Below, in pieces: positions 34,546 through 45,607 of a DNA stretch of 64,000 nucleotides (positions are counted from its first letter, which is position 1; each line of letters opens with the position of its first letter). The notes under the pieces were generated by a model. That model was not told the origin of the DNA, did not search any database, and was given only the letters and a program-made list of their open reading frames with translations. The DNA is from Gloeophyllum trabeum ATCC 11539. Taxonomy: Eukaryota; Basidiomycota; Agaricomycetes; Gloeophyllales; Gloeophyllaceae. Made by a program: the position numbers and the translations under genes. The DNA lies in contig NW_006920421.1 in the NCBI RefSeq assembly GCF_000344685.1, positions 1,209,244-1,273,243 of the forward strand, read 5' to 3'.

Positions 34546-36314
34546 CTACGTATGACCCATAATAGATACAGGCTTGTATGGCTCTTCGATGTATGCAATC
34601 TCCTCCGGCGCCAGCTGCAGATGAACGCCGCCTGCATCAAACCCTTGAGCGAACTTAGAGCACATGTATGCGGCGAAGACTCTCACCAATGATGTCTTCC
34701 AAGTTCTTGAGTTTAGTGGTCCCGACGATTGGCGCCGAGATACCCTCTTTGCTTAGGATCCAGGCTATGCTGATCTGAGCCATGCTTACGCCTCGCTTCT
34801 TCGCGAGTTCCTCGATCCTGCAGTCGTCACGATTACTCACACATTCAGGAGTACATTACCGGACGAGTCATACCTGTTGACTATGTCGGTAGTACCCAGG
34901 CCTTTCCTATAAGTCTGGATGAACCTTCACGACAGACGTCAGTAATGTTATATCGGATGAGTAACGCATGGCTTCTTACCAGTCCGTCTCGCCACGCAGT
35001 GTCTGCTCGCTGAGTGGTCTGGTGATTAGCCCTCTAGCAAGAGGGGACCAGGGAATGGACCCAACACCGAACATCTGCATCGTCATGTTATGACATCCAC
35101 TCTCGCAGAGTGTTCTACCGACGTTACCTTCAGGGTAGGGAACATCTCACGTTCTTCTTCACGGTAGATAGCGCTGTAGTGGTTCTGCATGGAGATGAAC
35201 GGCGTTAAGTTGTGGGTGATTGCGTAGTCTGCATCAGGGACCAGGCGTCAGGGGCAGCATGAGAGCACAAGGTTAAACAAGGATCTCACTTTGCATGGCC
35301 TGGACTGAGAACCAACGTTTATTAGAGGGCGAAACCCGAAGGCGCCGGGCGACAACTTACATTGATATGCATAGCAAGAACTCATGCCGATGTACCGTAC
35401 GTAGCCCGCCTTCACGACATCATGCAGGGCTTGCATCTACTCAGGGGCCTGTTAGAACGACAGGAGTCGGCATAGAGGAGGTCCACGAACTGTCTCCTCG
35501 AGAGGCGTCTGAGGGTCGAATCGATGGCCTGTCATCCTGTTAGTACACTGGCAGTTCCGCGGCAACCATGAAGAGCAGACTGAGTCACATTGCAATACGT
35601 CAATATAGTCCAGCTGGAGGCGCTCCAAGCTATGCTTGACCGAGTCGAATATGTGCTATGGCACGCGCGTCCTCGTAAGTCTACATGTGCCCGATTACTT
35701 TTCGAACACACCTTCCGGCTCAGCCCGTACTGATTGACCAAGCCCATGGAATCCTCCTTGCCACGCAACGCCATTATTGGAATTCCGTATTCTTTGGCAA
35801 CAGGGTTATAGACCTAGAACGCATACGCTAATAAGGTACTTTCTTCTCGTTGTCAGGTCATCCACGAACCTTTGTTAGTACGACGATTTCCTCCCGAGGA
35901 AGGTTCAGCTCCTTGATAGCCTTCCCGAGCATGATCTCTGATAGACCGTTGGAGTACGTCTGTGGAGAAGTTAACAGGAACAAGAAGGAGAAGCATCCGA
36001 GTTCGGTACGTTGGCAGTATCGAAGGCATTTATGCCATGCTCGTATCTGTTTGTCCTGAGTCTCTGGCGGAGCGCTATAAATCCCACTGCACATACGCGT
36101 ATTTGATGTGGCTTGTAACTTCCTTCTGGTCGTCAATAAGCCAGTCTCCCCAACCCTTATGCCCATACTGCATGGTGCCAAGTATGATCTTCGAAACCTT
36201 CAGGCCTGACGCTCCAAGCCGAACTGGTGACAATGACCTCAGTAAGACCAGCGAGATACCTGTCCGTGGATGGTGGAACGCACCATACGGTATTTTCTTT
36301 GGGGCCGTCGACAT
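34546..36314 (-). CDS. Aldo-keto reductase, aryl-alcohol dehydrogenase type (copy A)
   Basis: NADPH-dependent aldehyde/ketone reductase. Start MSTAPKKIPY at 36314, joined across an intron to VRLGASGLKVSKIILGTMQY. The catalytic tetrad is visible: Asp in NAFDTAN, Tyr in TYSNGLSEIML, Lys in IVVLTK, and His in CHRFDPQTPLEET (the codon before His is split by an intron). Middle exons encode DVVKAGYVRYIGMSSCYAYQ and VGSIPWSPLARGL, followed by RGVSMAQISIAWILS and KLKNLEDIIG. The last short exon ends IAYIEEPYKPVSIMGHT with TAG at 34546-34548. About 10 introns. It converges with the P450 (193 bp between stops) and is a tandem duplicate of the gene at 37080-38906. Confidence 0.85.
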
Positions 36315-37079
36315 TTTCTACGAGTGCAACTTCCACACACTGAGACCTGCAGAAGGTTGGCTTGCCCAACTCCTCGGTGCTCACTCTTATGTGCAGATTG
36401 CCCCACGCTGAGTCATTTCATGGTTCTCATCAATGATAACAGCTATCGCGAGTGCGACGCGAATAGGCTAGAAAGGACCAGCGCTTACGTTCAGCGAAAC
36501 TGCAGATGATCATGTAATTTAATTGTAGCTGCGTCACAGCAGAGATGCCGCAGAGGACGCGTATGGCTGTGAAGGGAGGCAATTTCAACGGGAGGGGATA
36601 TATATCTCCGGCAGTGTTCTAAAGCTGGCCAGCTGTATGTTGGCTTTGGATTGATTAATGTGAGGCAGTGGCGTGGGTGGCCTGAATGTTGAGGCCAGGG
36701 CTAAATCCGAGTCGAGCAGCTTTAAACTTCTTGACAGCAGCATTCGTCGCGGCAAAAAAGCGAATCAAAAGGCTCAGGAGTGGATTTCTTTGTCATGCTC
36801 ATAGAGGATACCGAATTGGCTAGCGCTTTAGATCTGCAGCGAGATGAGCCAAAAATGAGCCTCAAAGTCCAGTGAAAACCCACAATCTTGTAGTATGTTT
36901 CAGTAGTTTAGATCTGCTGTGAGCTATTACACATTGTTTCTATTCACTCCTGTGAGACCGCTCTGAATGTATACCGTTGCGCCCGTCATGGATTGCAGTA
37001 TTGCCCTGCTTTACATCCTGCAATATGAGATGTCTTGGACGAAACCCGTGATATATCGTCGTATCATGTACGGTTGGAT
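36315..37079. promoter_or_regulatory. AKR copy A upstream region, partly duplicated
   Basis: The 5' flank of copy A up to about 36650 is recognisably homologous to the 5' flank of copy B (38907-39230), for example gatgccgcagaggacgcgta (about 36545) against gatgccgcggaggacgcgta (about 39107). No gene lies here. The left end abuts the copy B stop at 37080. Confidence 0.6.
36409..36415. promoter_or_regulatory. AP-1/Gcn4-like site TGAGTCA, copy A
   Basis: TGAGTCA, about 95 bp upstream of the copy A start codon, kept at the same place in copy B. bZIP factors such as Yap1 and Gcn4 bind this sequence in fungi. Confidence 0.4.
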
Positions 37080-38906
37080 TTAATGACCTATAATGGCCAC
37101 AGGCTTGTACGGCTCCTCGATATGCGCAATCTCCTCCGCCGTGAGCTGCAGATGCACGCCACCTGCACCACAGCTCTGTCGGTAAACTCAAACTTGCACA
37201 ACGGGCGAAGAAGCTCACCAATGATGTCTTCCAAGTTCTTCAGCTTCGTGGTGCCGACGATCGGCGCAGAGACCCCTTCACCAAATGATTGATAATGGTA
37301 ACTTAAGACATGCTAAGAAACGGCCACGTACCCTCTTTGCTTAAAATCCAAGCTATGCTGACCTGAGCCATGCTAACACCTCGCTTCTTTGCGATTTCCT
37401 CGATCCTGCAGTCGGAACGATTACTCACGCGTTCGGGGGTACATGAATGGACGGATTATACCTGCTGATTATGTCCGTAGTGCCTGGCCCTTGCATGTAG
37501 CTCTTGATGAACCTTTACCACAGATATAACGCCGCACCCAATGAAGGTCAGTTGATTCTTACCAGTCAGTCTCGCCACGCAGTGTCTGCTCGTTGAGTGG
37601 TCTGGTGATCAGCCCTCTAGCGAGAGGTGACCAGGGAATGGACCCGACGCCGAACATCTGCAAGGTCGTGTCATAAGCTCCAGTCTGGTATAGCATTCTA
37701 CAGACGTTACCTTGAGAGTAGGGAACATTTCACGCTCTTCTTCACGGTAGATAGCGCTATAGTGGTTCTGCATGGAAATGAACGGCGTTAAGTTGTTCTT
37801 GATGGCGTAGTCTGAATGATGAACGGAGGGTCAGACCGCACAAGAGCACAAGCTTCGAGAGAGATCTCACTTTGCATAGCCTGGACTACAAGGAATGTCG
37901 ATCAGAAGGCCTAGTTGAAGAGATCGGACAATAACATACACTGGTACGCGTAGCAGGAGCTCATTCCAATGTAACGGACGTAACCAGCCTTCACGACATC
38001 GTGCAGGGCGTGCATCTACACAAAGGGTAATTCAAATGGCGAAAATCAGCTAATAATCATACCACTCACGGTCTCCTCGATCGGCGTCTCAGGATCGAAT
38101 CGATGGCCTATCATTCCGTTGACGTTAGTACGACCCTGCAACATTTTGTTGGGAGCTGAGTGAGTTACATTGTAAGACGTCGATATAGTCCAGCTGGAGA
38201 CGCTTCAAGCTGTGCTTGACGGAGTCAAATATGTGCTGTGACGGGCAAACTCGTAAGCCTGAATAACCATCCCTAGCCATCCGAACATACTTTCCGGCTC
38301 AAGCCGTGCTGATTGACCAAACCTATGGCATCCTCCTTGCCGCGCACCGCGGTAATTGGGGTACCGTATTCTTTGGCAACGGCCGCATAGACCTGCGACG
38401 CACGTTGCGTAATTGATATGTATATCTTCGCACCAATGAATCGCTCACGCACCTTTGTCAAGACGACGATTTCGTCCCGAGGGAGGTTCAGCTCTTTGAT
38501 AGCCTTGCCAAGCATAATCTCGGACAAGCCATTGGAATACACCTGTGAAGAAACGATCGGAAACGAGAAAGAGCGGTAGAGTAAGGGCACATACGTTGGC
38601 GGTATCGAAAGCATTGATGCCATGCTCGTATCTGTTCCGCATGAGTCTCCGGCACAGTATCGCAGAGCCTACTGAACGTACGCATATTTGATGTGCTCTG
38701 TGACTTCCTGCTGGTCGTCAATGAGCCAGTTTTGCCAACCCTTGTGCCCATACTGCATTGTGCCAAGAATGATCTTGGACACCTTCAGCCCAGAGGTTCC
38801 AAGGCGAACTAGTGAAGGGAAACCAGTTGAGACCGGCCAGATGACGACCTCGAAGGTCCAACATACCATACGGCATTTTCTTCAAGGTCGTGGTAGCAGC
38901 CGACAT
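37080..38906 (-). CDS. Aldo-keto reductase, aryl-alcohol dehydrogenase type (copy B)
   Basis: Close paralogue of copy A with the same exon layout. Start MSAATTTLKKMPY at 38906, then VRLGTSGLKVSKIILGTMQY. Tetrad residues are Asp in NAFDTAN, Tyr in VYSNGLSEIML, Lys in IVVLTK and His in CHRFDPETPIEET. The cofactor-side sequence APIVGTTKLKNLEDIIG is present. The last exon, entered from an acceptor at CTGTGGTGCAG, gives GVHLQLTAEEIAHIEEPYKP and ends VAIIGH with TAA at 37080-37082. A TATATAA box lies about 75 bp upstream. The substrate is unknown. Its proximity to the terpenoid genes makes a tailoring reduction plausible, but stress-related aldehyde detoxification is equally normal for this family. 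Confidence 0.85.
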
Positions 38907-39490
38907 TTTCTGTGGTGGGCAACTTGGGCACACTGAGACCTGCTGAGGTTACCTCGTCGATGTCGTCGGTGCGCGGTGTTATATATGCAGCCCGCTCGAA
39001 GCTGAGTCATGGTATCAATGATAACGGCGAACGTCGCAGACTCGGCGAAGACGGCGCATACTGCAGATGATGAAGTAACTCAGCCGTAGCTGCGTCATGC
39101 AAGAGATGCCGCGGAGGACGCGTACGCCTGTGAAAGGCACGAATCAGCAAAAGGAGATACATATTGCCGGGCAGTCCTATGAAGTTGGTCGGGCTCCAAG
39201 CTTAAGCTTCGAAGCAGGCCTCAAGCTTCAGGTACGAGCCGGCTCTCAGCCGACGATTTAGGACTCCGGCGAACCACCTCAACGTAGAAATTGGCTTTCG
39301 CGAGAGCGCATTCGTCGTAGCAATACGGTAAGAGATTATAGAATGCCCCAGCTATGGCTTTCTAGCTACACCGAGGAAGCTAGCTCAGATTCAGGGCTAA
39401 ATATCCGATAAGGTAGCCACATGTGACAGACGTAGCGTGACTCAAGTCACTTGTATGTGGCCACAGCGCTGAAAGGTGCTGTCCTGCAGC
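38907..39490. promoter_or_regulatory. AKR copy B upstream region / promoter of next gene
   Basis: Divergent from the TM/coiled-coil gene (start 39491). The first 320 bp resemble the copy A 5' flank. Contains TATATAA (minus strand) near 38979-38986 and TGAGTCA at 39003-39009. Confidence 0.55.
39003..39009. promoter_or_regulatory. AP-1/Gcn4-like site TGAGTCA, copy B
   Basis: TGAGTCA about 100 bp upstream of the copy B start, matching the position in copy A. Confidence 0.4.
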
Positions 39491-41100
39491 ATGGCTCCCT
39501 CAACCCCACCTTCGTCTGTACTATCACCGTCAGGCCCAAGTATCTAAAAGCGATTTCACCTGATATAACGCGCGACGCAGAGAGCTGTATGCCAAGATCA
39601 GTCAAGGTACGCGTATGATATCGGGTAGGTTGACTGCCTTTGTTCTGACGGTGAACTCTCCGCAGACGGACTCCGGAGACGAGGCTGCTTGGGAGGATGT
39701 TTCGAACGTAGGCGCAAGCGTCACAGGCCGCAGTACACGCACTGTGAGTCCAGCCCCGTCGCTGCGTTCCGCACCGGGGAGCCCGGGCACCAGGAGGCGC
39801 CGACCTTATAAGACCCTGTATGTCGCTGCTTCACCCCGAAAGCAATATTCCACTCCCGCCCCTCCCCCGCGGGCATCTCTTTCCAGGCAGCAGAGTGACA
39901 GCGGCCTAATCAAGGATCAGCTCGGCGAAGCTGTTTCGTCCGGCGCGCTGTTTACGGTGAGATATGTATTCGATGTGTTTGCCCGCGCCGTGCGTCTTCT
40001 GCGCATCCCTTTTTCCATCCTACTTGTCGTCTGGATTCTGGCATTTGCGGCTGGGAAGTTATCCGATAGCATACGGCTTGTCTTGTCTCCTCTGTGTATC
40101 ATCCCGGGTGTATCATCCTCCGCGCTATGTTCCTGGGATGACGGCTGGGACGGGCGCAGCGCTCGATGGGCCGACTACCCCAAACTAGTGGATATGCAGA
40201 GCAGCACCTTTGAACAGCTATTGGACGAGTCCGTAGGAGGCTCTGGGCTCGCCTTGGAGATCAAGAAGGCCGAAATTGCAACGTCGGACTTGACTACCCT
40301 TGTCCGCATCAGTGATTTGAACAGCCGGGATCTGCTTGCGGACTCGCTGTCTGGATTTGTCGAGGAGGCAAAGAAGACGGGCAGGGGCTTGCAGAAGTTG
40401 AGTGCGAAGATCGGCGGTGCTGTCGACAGGTGCGCATACATCTACCTTCCTCGCGTCCTGCTATTTACCGGACAATAGTGTTATGGCAGTCAACGATCAG
40501 GCGTTGCACACTATCGAAACGGCAGGCTCCAAGGCTGATAACTCGCTCATGAAGTCTATCTGGCCATTCTCGAAACCTCAATCGAAGAAAGTCATTGCGG
40601 AAACATTCACAGAGGCCATGGATGTCCTCTCCTCCTCTCTCGAGCGTGTCATCCTCGAAGCCCAGCTCCAGCTATCGAACTTGGACAAACTCGAGCAACA
40701 CCTGACGACGCTGCACGAGGTCGTCTCCCGCGAGGACAGCTCGCTCTCCTCCGCGAAGACGGAGCTCCTCTCGAACCTCTGGACGAAGCTCGGCAGGAAC
40801 CGCAAGACGCTCCGCAGCTTCGACCAGCACCTGAAGCTGCTGAAGAACGTCGGCGGGTACCGCAAGCGCGCGCTCGCGCACGTCGTTGGCGCGCTGCAGA
40901 CACTGGAGGCGATGAATGCAGATATCGAGGAGCTCCGCGAACGCGTGGCGGCGCCGCAGCTGCTGGGCGAGAAGGTGAGTGCCGAGGTGCATATGCGGAG
41001 TATCAAAGTGGGCCTCGAGAGGCTGAAGGATATGAGGGTGCGTGCGAAGGAGAAGGAGGAGGAGGTCATGAGGAGGGTTTTGGACATCGATGGATATTAG
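39491..41100 (+). CDS. Unrecognised protein, one TM region and coiled coil
   Basis: Exons 39491-39539, 39581-39606, 39666-40429 and 40479-41100 join in frame to 486 aa. The N-terminal 130 residues are Ser/Pro/Arg-rich and likely disordered (SPAPSLRSAPGSPGTRRRR). A membrane segment follows (FSILLVVWILAFAAGKLSD, with a second hydrophobic patch LVLSPLCIIPGVSSSALC). The rest is helical: DLTTLVRISDLNSRDLLADS, then long heptad-like stretches (LERVILEAQLQLSNLDKLEQ; RERVAAPQLLGEKVSAEVHM) and a charged end KEKEEEVMRRVLDIDGY. This looks like a membrane-anchored coiled-coil protein facing the cytosol or nucleoplasm. I do not recognise the family. Exon phases agree throughout, so it is a real gene. Confidence 0.8.
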
Positions 41101-42802
41101 GTGTGGGGATTGCTTTGATTTCTGGGCAGTCATTGTATGTATTTCTTGAATTCACATGTGTATTTATATGTTGTGTCTGTACTGGATCTTTGCTGTCTGA
41201 CTACATATCCCCGGTGTATGTGATGTGCATTGGGGAGTTGTAGTGAGATAACAATTATCTGGACTCTGCGGCTCTTGAGGTCATCTTCCTCCCTCAAGAG
41301 TACCTACATGTGGGGCCCTCATCACGCGACCCTAGTTCCGGTGCGTTATATCCATGCACCATTTGGGACTGGACTCTAACCCGGGCAATGTCGTCATGAT
41401 TCAAGTTTAGTGGACGAGGCCTATAGCGCACTGCGTGTCTGGCCCAAGTGCTAGATACTCTCCGTTCGAAGCCTTGCCCGTGTCCGAGCCGGAATGGACG
41501 ACGAGAGGTATAGCGTATCCGCTCTTTAAACATTCTGTTCAGCAGAATTGCTGTCCACCTTGGACCCTCTCAACCTTCGAATACGTTGCTGCCAACTGAG
41601 CACACCGGCAGGGCCGCTTTGGTCTCTGTCTGCTGGTGCGACCACTTGCTGTTCGGGTCCGCATTCATGTCCATCATGCAACGCCGGCACAACCCAGCTC
41701 GGTGCCTTGGTATCTACTCCGTGTAAGTTCTAGTGCTTGAGGGCATTGCCTTGACTACTAGTCTTAAGGCCTGAAGGTTTGCAACCCGCGCGGCATCGCT
41801 GTAATATTCTGAGCACATCACCTCAATGACCTCGCGGAAGGTATCCGCTGCCATGTTCTCCAGCGTCCTGTTTAGGATGTTATCTTGTTGTGAGTAACGC
41901 GCGCAGTCCGGTGGCAGATGGTGGCACATCATCTATCACGACCGGAGTCCGACCCGGAGACGACAGCCGCCACTGGGTAGCCTCTATCGCAATGAGGTCC
42001 GCTTGTATGTCTTGCATGGGCTGCTCAATATTAATGGGTATGATCCATGCTTATGAAGTCTTTCAACCGTGTAACTAACGAGCGATGAATGCCATGTTTA
42101 GAACGCCTCCGCGATCATCTAAGCGAAGGGTATAATTGCGATCGTACTGATTGAAGGACACCTTTTGTACGCTCCATTCTGGAATGGAATGTGGGATGAA
42201 ACTCGATCGGTTACTAACGTTCGTCCCGCCTCCTTTCCCATAAAGCGCGAGTTCGCAAGCGGCAGGATACCGCGTTGTGGCTTGTGCATTGTCCAGCATG
42301 CGCTCTGCGCGAGGATAGCCACATGCTGCAATGCGTCGGGCTACATCGGTTCCCGGGAAAAGCGACAGCCAGGCACGGGCCGATTCCGGGATCTTAGATT
42401 ATATCGTACTGCTCCTGATTGTTGATTGGTGCGTGGCTTCTTGACTATACCCGAAAAGGCAGTCAATGCTAGACAATTAGCAGCGTGCGATACCTCCCGC
42501 TCTACCCGTGCAATGTGTCTGTCCTGCTTATTCGACTTCTTCCTGCTCGATACCTATCCCAGACTGCACCAGAACTCCCCGTAAGCCCTTCCAGGCCAAA
42601 CAGTGCGTTTTCAGCGTCCAGTTCCACTAGCGGCAGCTGATGACCGATTGCGCAGCTGCCATATCAACACGGCTTCCTTATCTGCTACGGCCCTACGGGG
42701 GACTTCACCTGACCTCGGGTTCTTGGCTGCAGTTGCGAGCGGACTGGGCGGAGTATCTGTTAGCGGCGCCGGGCAATTGAAGCCAGCGGGGAGACCCTAG
42801 CC
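41101..42802. other. Mostly intergenic; one doubtful minus-strand gene inside
   Basis: 1.7 kb between two plus-strand genes. Apart from the doubtful frame set at 41714-42299, the short frames here look like chance. Confidence 0.35.
41714..42299 (-). CDS. Doubtful small gene, unrecognised
   Basis: Three minus-strand segments can be joined with GT..AG borders and matching phase: MLDNAQATTRYPAACELALY through NMAFIA, then QPMQDIQADLIAIEATQWRL, then DNILNRTLENMAADTFREVI to STRTYTE and a stop at 41714. The result has normal protein composition (balanced charge, helix-like periodicity in the last part) but no family I know. It could be a fragment of a longer or decayed gene, or chance. Confidence 0.25.
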
Positions 42803-45404
42803 ATGTTAATGAGCGACCTCACCGTAAGCCTCCTGGACTGAAACGAGGAGCATATCTGATGCTACGTCCTTACCATCCCATTCCTTCAAAGGGCCAGGTG
42901 GCTGGGCCTCCAAATCCTAATGTCAGTACATCATGTCTTCCACGCCACATTTTCCATCCGTGCTTTCGCTCACCAGGCGTATAGGCCTTCAAAAGAGCAG
43001 TGTATCGTCCTGCACCCGCGAAGTTCACCGTAGAGATGCTCTCTCCTGCCAAGCAAGGCGCGTAGTGTGTCAACCATCCAGTCTGACTCATTCCTTACCC
43101 ATTGTCCAGGTTCCAGCTTCAGCTATGGGATGCGGGTATGTCCCATGGGCGAAGGTGAGGACGTGCATTCGATGCGGTCGGACAGTTCCCGCGCCGAGTA
43201 CGAAATATGGAGGCGCTGGGAGGATTGCCTGTGGTTCCAGGACACTTTGGAGCTGGAATATGCCACGCTATCCCGCGAGAAGCGACATCGTCTGCAGGCA
43301 GGGAAAGGCATCAAAAAGAACGGGATATACATCCACGATGCAGCAGCTTCTTTCGAGTCGCTCCCGCCCGGCCCCGATCCTAACTCTATCGCGAAAGACA
43401 TCCACGAACATATTCCGAAGCTGACGAAGAAAGGCACCTTGTTCCGTACCAGCCAGGCTACCGTTGAACAGAGGAACAAGGAGTTCACCGCGCTGATCGA
43501 CGCGTTATTCAGTGAGGATATGCCCACCTTGATCAAAGATCTCAGGGAGTCGCGTGAGGTTCGGGATTTTTTTGGGTACTGGCGAAGGGACCGTGATCTG
43601 GCTAGGAAAGCAAAGGATGCTGTGGGTAAATCCCCCCGTACGTCTGTCGCGACAAGCGGCCTTTCCATGTATTTCTCTGCTTCGACGCTTTCGCTGCAGT
43701 TCCCTCCTCTTGTATCTGTCGATGTCCCTGCCAGCCCACCGGCGCCCAGGTCTGTCGCAAAATCTGCCTCGGTGCCCACTGCTGGACCGTCTGCTGCTCG
43801 CGGTCGGTCCATCCTCCAGAAGCCGGATGCGTCAAGTTCGCGACATGGGTCCGCAGCTGTCAGCTTCAGTTTGTCCAACAAGAGTTCTTCCTCGGAGGAC
43901 TTCTCTTCGGGTTCGAGCTCTCACGGAAGTCATCCATCCAGAAGTCAACGGAACAGTGAGTTCGACATACAAGAGGTTCCAGTCACGTTCTTAGGGGGAA
44001 GCGCCCCTTCTTCGGCGTTACTCCCTGACGAACCTGCAAAGCTCCACGCTCTACCAGAGGAGCCGGAATTCCATGAGGCTCTGAGGACCATGACCATCTC
44101 TAACCCTTCAGATGTTTCTGTTCCGGCGCGCCGCAGGGCTCGCACGATGTCTTCTCACGACCGAATCAACAGACAATGCATAGTCTTTGCAAGCCCGCCT
44201 CAGAGCCCGGCTTCGACTTCGATGTCCCAAATCAGTGAGCGGCCGTCCATGGAATCGACGCGCTCGTCTGTGTCGCCCTCGATGATCGAGCTCTCCGAAT
44301 CCATCATGGCCGACAACCGATTCGGAGATATAGACTCCTCGTCGTCGTGGCGCTCGTCGGATGCATTCTCTAGCCCCTCGTCGAGGCGCTCGTCCTGGCG
44401 TACCTCGGTGTCGGACATGCCGCCCCGGCCGTCGTCGAGCCAGGAGTCGTACTATACCCGCGCCTCGTGCGTGGACCTTGACCTGCCTTTCACCCGAGCT
44501 CCTATCATGCTACATACGCCACTTGACTCGTCGTATCGGTCGAGGGCGTCCGTAGCAAGCATGGCATCGATACTAACGGAATCATCAGCGGATGCAATTA
44601 TTCCGCGGACGGTTTTATCCCCTCCTACAGCCAGCGCTGCTTCATTGAGGCGCTCCCTCTCCGTGGGATCTAGGCGGCAGGCTCACTTCAGTTACCCTTC
44701 TTCTGTTATTGAAGAAGGCCAGAGAACGTGGGAAGACGGAGAAGGAGACGACTTGCTAGAATCGTATCTCTATGGTAATGTGATTAATCCTTCAACTTGA
44801 CTTAGATATTGACTTGTTGCTAGGTTCTTCTCTTTCCGATTCCGAGCAGCCGCCTTCGCCTACGTTCCCCGAGGCTGCAAGTGGGCCTTCGACTCCAGGA
44901 CCTTCTACGCCAGGCGGGGCGACACCATTGCCTACGACTCCAGGACGAACACAAATCAACATGAACCTTTCTCATCCAGAGTACTTCCCCAAGCCATTCC
45001 AGAATAGACCACCCGGCCAATTCCATATCCCATGGTCGCCCAAGGCAACAGAGGAAGATGCAGGAAACCCAGCTGAGAGCAGCTTCGCTGTCAAGGCCGT
45101 ACACGGAGATACCATCATCGCTTTCCGCACGTCTCGAATGACGTCTCTGGTACAAATTCGTAAGAAACTCGTGGAGAAATTCTCCTCGCAGGAAGAGAAC
45201 CCGCTCGCAAACACATTTGCCCTAGGCTACCTACCACCGCCTGGGCAGCGCGGCAAAGCGGCTGGCGGCCGTCCTCGTTCCAGCTCTGTATCATCTGTTG
45301 GCGTCTTCGATACAAGTAAACTGCGATACATCTCGTCTCAAGAGTCATGGGATGAAGCCATCGCGACGTGTGGAGGAAAACTGACCTTGCGCATTATTGA
45401 TTGA
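42803..45404 (+). CDS. PX-PB1 domain protein
   Basis: The start is ATG 42803 or the in-frame ATG 42809 (MSDLT). Short exons join to GQVAGPPNPN, AFKRAVYRPAPAKFTVEMLS and FSYGMRVCPMGEGED, rebuilding the first strands of a phosphoinositide-binding PX domain. Next come YEIWRRWEDCLWFQDTLE (the RRY-like motif) and the helical rest of the domain to about SREVRDFFGYW. The middle 400 residues are Ser/Pro-rich and probably a disordered, phosphorylated linker. The last exon has a PB1 domain: FAVKAVHGDTIIAFRTSR at its start and SWDEAIATCGGKLTLRI at its end. PX plus PB1 recalls the C-terminal half of the polarity scaffold Bem1/Scd2, but no SH3 domain is seen. About 840 aa. Confidence 0.8.
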
Positions 45405-45607
45405 TTTCGACATTCTACTCAGTTCGAACGAACGGTTTCTCACCGGATTTCTTTGCATTACTACGCTTGTTTACATATCTTCGTCTTCTATGCTGTAGAA
45501 AGTCACTGTCTTCAATTACGCCAATGTGGAATGATACTGTACATTGAGGAGCAATACTACGTTTATTAAGGATCAGTTCGGCCTGGGGGGCAATGCACAC
45601 ATGCGCC

